Positions 54,716-64,000 of a DNA stretch of 64,000 bases are shown here, in pieces (positions within the stretch are counted from its first letter, which is position 1; each line of letters starts with the position of its first letter). The stretch comes from Neonectria sp. B-13 (Eukaryota; Ascomycota; Sordariomycetes; Hypocreales; Nectriaceae). The DNA is taken from contig NOKP01000012.1 in the NCBI GenBank assembly GCA_002682825.1, forward strand, positions 1,240,001-1,304,000, given 5' to 3'. A program made the position numbers and the translations under genes. The notes under the pieces were generated by a model. It saw nothing but the letters and a program-made list of their open reading frames with translations, did no database searches and had not been told where the DNA came from.

Positions 54716-55583
54716 ATGGGTTTCAACGACATCCCCCCGGCTCACGTGTCGCCCTGGTACCAGCCCGTGTACAATGCAACCTTTGGCTTCGCTGGGTTAG
54801 CCTGGACACTATGCTACATCCTCTATGCACGCCAAGGGCTTCGCACCAAATCCTACGGCATGCCGCTATTCGCTCTCGCCAACAATTTCGCCTGGGAGAT
54901 GGTCTACGCGCTGTCTGTGGCAGACGCGCCGCGCGAGAAGACGGCCATGGTGATTTGGATGCTCATCGACATCCCCATCATCTATAGTACCCTCAGATAC
55001 GGCAGGGAGGAGTGGTCGCACGCTCCGATGGTCAGTAGGAACCTGGGCAAGATCCTCGTCGCCTTGGTGGTGCTGTGTGCTGTAGCTCACTGGAGCTTTG
55101 CATCGTGGTGGATGGGAAACCACATTGCTATGAAGAGCGGGAAGTTCTACCGCGGCATTGAGGGTCAGGATGCCACTGAGATGGCGTTCTGGGCCGTCTC
55201 CGTCTGTCAAGTCATTGTGTCCACTTCGTCTTTGGCACAACTGGTCACCAGACAACACACCGGAGGAGTTAGTTGGTCCATCTGGTTAGTTCATTTACTT
55301 CGTCATTACGGGCTGAGATGCACTGCTAACCTGACCGCCACCACAAAGGGCTCTGCGGTTCTTGGGCACTCTTGTTGGCCTTAACATCAACTATGGTTGG
55401 GCCTGGTACACTTGGACGGAGGCTCACGGATATTTTATGAGTGCTCCCGGCGTCTTTCTCTGGGGAATAACCACTGTCTGTGACATTATGTACGCCATTA
55501 TCTTTGTCCAAGTCAGGCGCAACGAGAGAGTTCTTCCGGATGGACGCAAGGCAGCACCACGACAGTCGGCCAAGAGCATTTAA
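54716..55583 (+). CDS. ascF: integral-membrane terpene cyclase (Pyr4/PaxB family), candidate AscF
   Basis: Two exons (54716-55284 and 55349-55583; 64-nt intron, Trp codon split) encode 267 residues with about seven transmembrane segments, the usual size of this family. Key acidic residues fit those shown to matter in Pyr4: Glu61 in NNFAWEMVYAL and Asp235 in TTVCDIMYAI. NINYGWAWYTW and the internal motif WMLIDIPIIYST are also typical. Such cyclases protonate an epoxide on a polyprenyl chain and cyclise it within the membrane. In the ascochlorin pathway AscF converts ilicicolin A epoxide to ilicicolin C, making the cyclohexanone ring. The start at 54716 (MGFNDIPPAH) was chosen by family length; the frame upstream has no ATG that fits. 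Confidence 0.88.
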
Positions 55584-56885
55584 AGATCATGAGCTCAACA
55601 CCCACATACCATGATAAAAAGATTTTGAACTAGTTAGAGAACTACCTTGGCGACTTATTTAGAATTTAGACACGGGATAAGATAATTGTTCATGACGTGA
55701 AGAGGGTTGAAATCGGGAGACCTCCATCATGGTGGGTCACAAGCAAAATAAATGGGGGGGGGGGGGGGGAGTGAATACAGTAAAGCCTTCATCCACACTG
55801 ACGCCCTATACTTTACGGAGTTATGGACAAAAGACGTCTCGGTTTAGTTAGTAGGTTGGCGAACATGCGCTTCCGAATGAAAGGTTTTTCTTCTAATGCG
55901 CAATTGCAATGATACTGGAGTCGCCGTTCCACCTCGACGATGTCGCTTACCCTGGAGGCCCGTGGGCCCCTGCGGTTTTCAGCATTTATGCCCACAAATT
56001 TTGACAAAATTAAGAGCGCAAAACAAAAATGGAAGATACAATAGTGAATATGTATAAGCACCACAGTCATTGACTAATTACAATTATGACCTAGCATAAC
56101 GTCGGATTGTTTTAAGTAATAGTAATATCAAACTCAACAAAATGGAATAGCCCCCAGAGCAGCTATGTGGAAAATATTGATCATCAGTATCCAAATGGCA
56201 AAAAGAGAAAATGACATACAACAGTGAGGATTCCCCGGTCGTCACCGACCCGAGTACTAATTCACCGCTTCTCAGCTTGACTAAGGGAGAGCGGACGGGA
56301 TCCCGTATTTTCTAAGAGCTATGGTCGTATGTGGTGGAAGTGCCGGCGACACAGCTCATGAGGGCCGCCACCTTCACAACCAGGTTTTTCTCAGAATTAG
56401 TCAAAAAATAATAAACAAAAACAACATACAGTAGCGAGGATTCCCCGGTCGTCACCGCCCGAGCTAATTCGCCGCTTCTAACTCTTCTTTATGGCTGGGA
56501 AAGCCTCCAAATGCTAAGTTCCACGTCTGCGATTCTAGAGTGCGCCTGAAGAACCAATGACGGTCAACCGCTTCAAAGTCAGGGCGGTTAATCTGTTCAA
56601 CAGCGCCTCGCCCCCAAAATAGCCCACTACGTTCCACAGACTAGCGATTATCCAATGAATCCGCGTCACAGCACAGCCCATAATCTCAGCGCTTCAGGCG
56701 GCCATGTGCACTGACCTGAGAACCAGGTGTTGACAGATGATCTTGTTGCCTTACAATTATAACTCCCAACCGCCCACTTCCCCCTTTTTGCATCACAACC
56801 CTCGGCAACCAACTTGCAAGGTGTAAGGAAGACCCAAATGCAAGGCTGGCGTACTATGAGATTAGCCTTCAATTCTTAGCCGATC
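55584..56885. other. 1.3-kb interval with duplicated segments and a G16 run
   Basis: The region holds a run of 16 G at 55754-55769 and two copies of a 50-60-base sequence (56221-56274 and 56433-56482, sharing GAGGATTCCCCGGTCGTCAC). A second element (56311-56350) recurs beyond the kinase-like gene. No coding frame was recognised. Confidence 0.6.
56214..56482. repeat. short direct repeats left of the kinase-like gene
   Basis: ACATACA followed by GAGGATTCCCCGGTCGTCAC, CGAG..CTAATTC and CCGCTTCT appears at about 56214-56274 and again at 56426-56480, about 85 percent alike by eye. Between them lies GTATTTTCTAAGAGCTATGG plus TCGTATGTGGTGG (from 56315), whose partner lies at 57996-58028 on the other side of the gene. 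Confidence 0.7.
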
Positions 56886-57947
56886 ATGGAGAACAACGCA
56901 GAGGACGAGGCGGTGCCTTTTCTGTCATATTGCATGCTGGACGTGGCAGATTTGGGCGATCACGTCGACCATGTCTTCATGTACAACTCTAAGCGCTTTT
57001 ATGTCACAGTCCGAAGACAGGAACTACAAGGCAAAGGGGAACTGCTTGAGACGATGGACAATTTTCGGGAAAATATTGAGGATCCTGACACACTGTTTGA
57101 GTTTGAAGATTGGGTCATAAATGCATTAGACAGCTTCCTGAAGGACCTGGCACCAACTCCCGAACCTGGCACCCGAAAAGCTCTCAACCTTCTGGATTAC
57201 TTCTCACCGCCCACCTACGCGTTCAGACTCGTTAATGAAGGCGGAAGCCTTCGTGGCATCCAAGAGAACTACGACCCTCAATCCCATGGCGACTCAAGCC
57301 CCAGAACTCGTATCGTTGACGAAGCACCGAGTTGTCACCCCGATGACGTTGAGGGACCTACAATTCTTCGTTCTGCGCTTCCAACCACTCGCGTGTTCCG
57401 AGCCTCAGAGCTCGAGAAAGTTGATGAAGGAGGTCCGTCTGAAGATGAGAGTGACGTTCCCAAGAAGGTCTCTCCAGTTGGATCGGATGACGTTTTCTTC
57501 TTCAAACCTGGGTATCAGACTCATGGCCACCTGCGAGAGCTGGAGATACTATCACTCATCAACACTAGCAACAAAGTTGGCCCGCCTTTCTATACCTCTA
57601 AGCTCACTGGGCTTGTCATTTGGGACCACGGCAGTTCTACTTTGATGGGGTTTCTCCTTGAGTATATTGAAGGTAGAACACTGGGCGCCAGGATGAGAGA
57701 TGCTTCAATAGAAGAAAAGAAGAAGTGGATGGACCAGATTGAAGCCACAACGAGGCGATTGCACGATTCTGGAGTTGTTTGGGGCGACGTGAAGCCAGAC
57801 AACATCATGATTAACAAGGACGGTGATGCGGTTGCTATTGACTTCGGGGGAGGTTATAATCCTGAGTATATTGATGCGAAGCTGTACCAGACACGTGAGG
57901 GAGATCTGATGGCACTTGACCACATGAGAAAGGAGATGGGTATTTGA
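56886..57947 (+). CDS. protein-kinase-like protein inside the cluster
   Basis: An intronless frame of 353 residues. The first 170 have no recognisable domain. The C-terminal part is a small kinase-like fold: FFFKPGYQTHGHLRELEIL (an unusual nucleotide-binding region), TLMGFLLEYIEGRTLGARM (hinge), SGVVWGDVKPDNIMI (catalytic loop with GD in place of RD) and VAIDFGGGY (DFG). Unlike the kinase-like gene at 24291-25652, the catalytic Asp, Asn and DFG Asp are kept, so activity is possible. Such proteins form large expanded families in filamentous fungi. It sits between the ascF-like and ascE-like genes but has no known role in ascochlorin synthesis. Duplicated sequences flank it, which suggests insertion. 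The intronless structure contrasts with its neighbours. Confidence 0.75.
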   Translation: MENNAEDEAVPFLSYCMLDVADLGDHVDHVFMYNSKRFYVTVRRQELQGKGELLETMDNFRENIEDPDTLFEFEDWVINALDSFLKDLAPTPEPGTRKALNLLDYFSPPTYAFRLVNEGGSLRGIQENYDPQSHGDSSPRTRIVDEAPSCHPDDVEGPTILRSALPTTRVFRASELEKVDEGGPSEDESDVPKKVSPVGSDDVFFFKPGYQTHGHLRELEILSLINTSNKVGPPFYTSKLTGLVIWDHGSSTLMGFLLEYIEGRTLGARMRDASIEEKKKWMDQIEATTRRLHDSGVVWGDVKPDNIMINKDGDAVAIDFGGGYNPEYIDAKLYQTREGDLMALDHMRKEMGI

Positions 57948-58256
57948 ATGGAGAGACCAGCCACCATTTCTCATTAGCGGTACTGTTGAGATCTTGTATT
58001 TTCTGAGAGCTATGGTCTTATGTGGTGGTTGATGGCGACGATCTAGCTTGTTTGTGCAGTCCGGGGATGCACTATACACAACGGAATTTAATGGAGTTCA
58101 GAACAGTGACTGCGTCCTAGATGATGAAATAAACACTTTTCATGACTGCAATTTCGTGCAACCGATACAAAACATCAACACTGAGGGCTGAAGGTACAGA
58201 GTGAGGATTACCTAAATTCTAAATACTAAATCAAACGCCCGTCTATGTTCCCCCTT
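57948..58256. other. 3' region with a second copy of the flanking element
   Basis: The segment 57991-58040 (TTGTATTTTCTGAGAGCTAT then GGTCTTATGTGGTGG) repeats 56311-56350 with few differences. Near 58195-58210 a weaker copy (ACAGAGTGAGGATTACC) of the other element may exist. Confidence 0.65.
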
Positions 58257-61200
58257 CTATGAAAATATCTCCCGAGCATAACGACTAGACTTGAGATCCT
58301 GCACCCATTTATCTGCGGTCTTATCCGTAACTTGCGAGTTCCCATGGCCGTAAATCTTTTTCATGACTTCTTCCACGCCCTTGCCTACCCCTGCGCCTCC
58401 GCAAACGTACAAGACGCCCTCCCCATTAAGAATTACTCGCTCGACAATCTCTCGCTCATTCCAGATCCGGTCTTGGACGTATTTACACCCGTTGCTCTGC
58501 TCACTGGCTCGAGAGAAGGCGTAAAAGACCGTGACGATGGCTGACTTCTCCCACTGTTGTAGCTCTTCCTGCAGCAGTGAATCCTTCTCAGGGTCTCGAC
58601 AGCCGATGAACAAGTAGGCCGGGGCGAGAGTCCGACCGGACTGGGCGTGGGCTGACCGTTCCTGTACAAAGGCTCGGAACGGCGCGAGTCCCGTGCCAGC
58701 GCAGGCCATGATGACGGACGTGTTCTCGATATCAGTGGGAGGGTGGAAAAGACGCAGCGCTGGTTTAATGGAGACGTGGATGCTGTCGCCTTGGTTGAGT
58801 CGGGCAAGGTAGGTAGATGCAACCCCGCGACGTCGTGTCGCTGCATTTAGAGGTGATTTTTTGTCGACGACGGACCAAAGCAGAGTCACCGTCGATGCGT
58901 CGGTGAGTGGCGACGATGCTACTGAGTATTTTCGTGCACGCATTGGCGGCAGCATGGCCAAGAAATCGGCGAAGGGGAGTGATATTCCGGGGGTGTCCTC
59001 CAGTATATCGAGGATAGAGCGTCGTTGGAAAGTGATGGAGTTGTCAAAATCCTTCTCCAACGCCAGGATCTTGTTTTTTGTGTCCTCGTCCACCGCCCGG
59101 GCTGCAATGGTGGCGACGTTCTGTGCATTTATCATTAGCCTACCATACGAAGACGGGGATTACACTGCGTAGAGGAAAGAATCACCTTGCGCGTCGCGGG
59201 CTGGCTCAACTCTACGTAACCCGACAGTAAGTCTGGTGCCGAGATGGCTCTGCCCGTGGGAAGCGTAGTGTTGGCGCCGGTGGGTATTGTGATGACGGCA
59301 TCCCACGGCAACTTCGCCCAACGGAGGACCCTGCGGACTGTGCTCGAGTCGTTCATGGGCAGAACAGCAACATGGTCGCCAGCCGTGTACTTCACCCCAT
59401 CGGGGAGCTTTAGGGTCATGGTTCGTTTCTCTGGTTCATTAGGTGCTGTTAGAACGCTGTTTGTCAACACGACAGCCTCGTCAAAGTCCTCGCGCAGATC
59501 TGACGGTCGACAACTCCGGTCGATCTTGATGTCGAATGTAGCGCCATCGGCACTGTCTACTGCATCCGCTCCAAGAGCCGGCCATAGCCTGTCGTCTTGC
59601 CATGCTTCAAAGTCGCTGAATATGTCGCCAACAGTGACGTCTCCGAGCCCAATGTCCATGACTCTTGTTGCTCCGTTGTTTGCGAGCTCCGAGTCCAGCA
59701 ACTTGGGTATCCGATGGAATGTTGCGCCGTAGTCTCGGCTACCGCAGCCGTAGACAGCGAACGTGACGCCTTTCAGCGCCTCGTTACTGTGCTCGAGGCC
59801 TTCTAGCCACGCGACGAAACTGGCGGCGTTGTTGGGTGGATGACCGTTGTAGCTTGAACAGATGAGAACAACTGGCTGTCCTCTGGGCAAATCATCCACT
59901 GCCGCATTCAAAGAAGACACAGTGGCATCATAGCCTCTTGTGGGTGCTGCTCTCGCCAGCGCCTGAGCCATGGTTTCGCATGTCCCTGAGTCTGAGCCAT
60001 ATATAATTGTCATTTTCTTCGTGGCTCGCGGATGAGGCGGTGTCGGTAGTTTACTCTCAGCCTCGCTTCTCTTTGTCTGTCCGTTCGATGGTTGGGCGTT
60101 TCCATAAAGCGACTTTCCCAACTGCACGGAGTCCAAGTGATCTCGCAGAGTAGCGTGCATGTAAAAGTCCCCTGGCTTAATGGTTAAGGTCTGCTTAATC
60201 TTGAGCTCGTACTCAGGATCTTTGAGACGGAAATTGAAAGTCTGAAGTAGCATGACCGTGACGAGAAGAGTCTCCTGCCACGCAAAAGCACGACCGATGC
60301 AGCCGCGAATGCCGTTTCCGAAGGGCTTCCAGCTATTTTTGGGGAGCTTGCTGAAGTTCTCATTTGACATTCTCTCGGCTCTGAACTCGTTGGCGTCGGG
60401 TCCCCAGATGACCGGATCGCGGTGGACTTGGATGAGGAGGGCAACAAGGGCTTGGCCCGGACCAACTGGGTATTTTGCTTTGCCAATTGTCAAGTTCTCT
60501 TGAACGATATCAGGGCGAGGCTGTAGGGTGATGACTGGTGCGGTGGGATGCAGCCTTAAGACCTCACGGAGACAAGCCTCCAGGTATGGAAGTTTTGATA
60601 AATGATCGATGGTGACAGGACCTCGTCCTACGACTTCGTCGGCCTCTTTTTGAGCTTTTTCAAAGACATCTGGCTTTTTGAGTAGGTAGTAGAAGAGGAA
60701 CGACAACAAGCCGCTAGTAGTCTCATGGCCTAGAGTCTCAATTTAGTTTCGTTCTCGTATTGGAGGGGATGCATATTCTTTGTTGTAGTTACCTGCTATC
60801 AGAAATACAATCATGTTGTTCAGAACGCTCTGATCTGACATGCCTTTGCCTGTCTTCGGGTCGATTCCGGTAATCAGAGCATTCAAAATATCTTTCTTGT
60901 CCGTGGGGTTAACCCTGCGATCCGCAAGAAGGTCCGCCCCGACTTGTTGGAGAGTGTGAATGTCTGCCTCAAACTTGGCCTGCGATGCAGGCATGAGGTA
61001 GTTGGCCCAGTTAGGCCTCGGTGCTCGCTTTCCCGACTCCTCAAGTATACCGATCATGGAACCCACAAAGGGGTGCATCTCCTCATGGTAGAAGCTGTTG
61101 AACCGCGTACCCATGGAGCATCTAGACAGACATGTGAGCTTGTGAGTGCGATGCAAGAGGGATCAGTTCAAGACTTACAGGGCTATTGTGTCTAGAGTCA

Positions 61201-61755
61201 ACCTAGTAAAGTCGGACGTGACATCGATTGTTTCTTTGGGGCCGAATCGAGCCCACTTGGTAAGAAGCTGGGTCGCGACATCGTGCATCTCGTCAAACAT
61301 TCCTCGGATGGCAAGCGGTCCCATTGCTGGTGGATATTAGACAGATACTTGCGTTAGTCTTGGTAGACCGGGGTAAGATACCTGGCATCAACACGCGATG
61401 TGCAACATCCCAGTTGGGTTCATTGGAGTGGGCTGTGAAGAGCGAGTCCCCAACGGCGTTTCGTAGCTGAAACAGCGGTCCTGAAACGAGCTTGGTGAAC
61501 CTCTTCTCATCAGATACCTCATCCATCAGTTCTCGACTGGAGATGAACAGTTTCTCAGAGCCAGCTAGGTTCAGTTTGTATATGGGTCCTATGAAGCGTT
61601 AGTACACTATGCCAGGGTCGTATCAAGCAGTACTCCAACTGCTTACCATATGTCTCTGCAATCCGACCAAGACTGGCTACCGCATCGCTTGGGTCAATGT
61701 CTGTAATGTTCCCCAGCAGGGGGAGCCCGCGTGGGCCAGGAATAGTGCTTGGCAT
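58257..61755 (-). CDS. ascE: self-sufficient P450-reductase fusion (CYP505 type), candidate AscE epoxidase
   Basis: Six exons (61755-61647, 61588-61382, 61326-61179, 61121-60793, 60729-59186, 59120-58257) join in phase to 1066 residues, the normal CYP505 length. The N-terminal P450 domain ([13 protein letters not shown]-helix [25 protein letters not shown], haem loop [15 protein letters not shown]) is followed from about residue 480 by a flavodoxin domain ([26 protein letters not shown]). An FAD/NADPH reductase comes next ([49 protein letters not shown]). CYP505 enzymes hydroxylate or epoxidise alkyl chains without a partner. In ascochlorin synthesis AscE epoxidises the farnesyl end of ilicicolin A. 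Gene order supports the symbol. It is divergent from the halogenase gene. Confidence 0.9.

Positions 61756-64000
<2,245 letters not shown>

Overview
This is nuclear DNA of a filamentous ascomycete, most likely a Sordariomycete and probably Hypocreales. The evidence is genes with 45-90 nt introns (GTAAGT/GTGAGT donors, CTAAC/CTGAC branch sites close to the acceptor), Zn2Cys6 and bZIP-DUF3425 regulators, a fungal STAND/NLR protein, and long gene-poor intervals with decayed sequence. The species cannot be named from the window. Exon models below were joined by eye using reading phase and family motifs.

1-22.5 kb: the 5' end of a Dal5-type MFS transporter; a secreted chitin-deacetylase-like protein that has lost its metal ligands; a conserved membrane protein; a broken FAD-linked oxidoreductase; a PL3 pectate lyase; a hyaluronan/chitin-synthase-like GT2 enzyme; a GH16 glucanase-like protein; a bZIP-DUF3425 regulator; a Zn2Cys6 regulator with an apparent frameshift; and a class I methyltransferase. 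Several of these products act at the cell wall or on plant polymers.

22.5-39 kb: an accessory, decaying stretch. It holds a degenerate kinase-like gene, two class-C beta-lactamase-like genes each with two in-frame stops, a membrane protein, an aldo-keto reductase, a small PW-rich protein, a five-exon CmcJ/NvfI-like (GA4-desaturase-family) oxidoreductase, a 41-bp tandem repeat, and an NB-ARC/TPR receptor-like gene with a stop, a frameshift and a changed Walker A lysine.

40.5-64 kb: a biosynthetic gene cluster that runs off the right edge. The right-hand part (Zn2Cys6 regulator, P450, Pyr4/PaxB-type membrane terpene cyclase, CYP505-type P450-reductase fusion, flavin halogenase) matches the gene content of the ascochlorin cluster (ascR, ascG, ascF, ascE, ascD), in the order R-G-F-E-D. 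In the known pathway AscD chlorinates ilicicolin B, AscE epoxidises the farnesyl chain, AscF cyclises the epoxide and AscG desaturates the ring to ascochlorin. The PKS, prenyltransferase and reductase (ascC, ascA, ascB) should lie beyond base 64000. To the left lie a 14-TM efflux pump, a second Zn2Cys6 regulator, a CYP52-like P450 and a condensation-type acyltransferase, which suggests a possible decorated ascochlorin-type product. A kinase-like gene sits between ascF and ascE, with short duplicated sequences on both sides.
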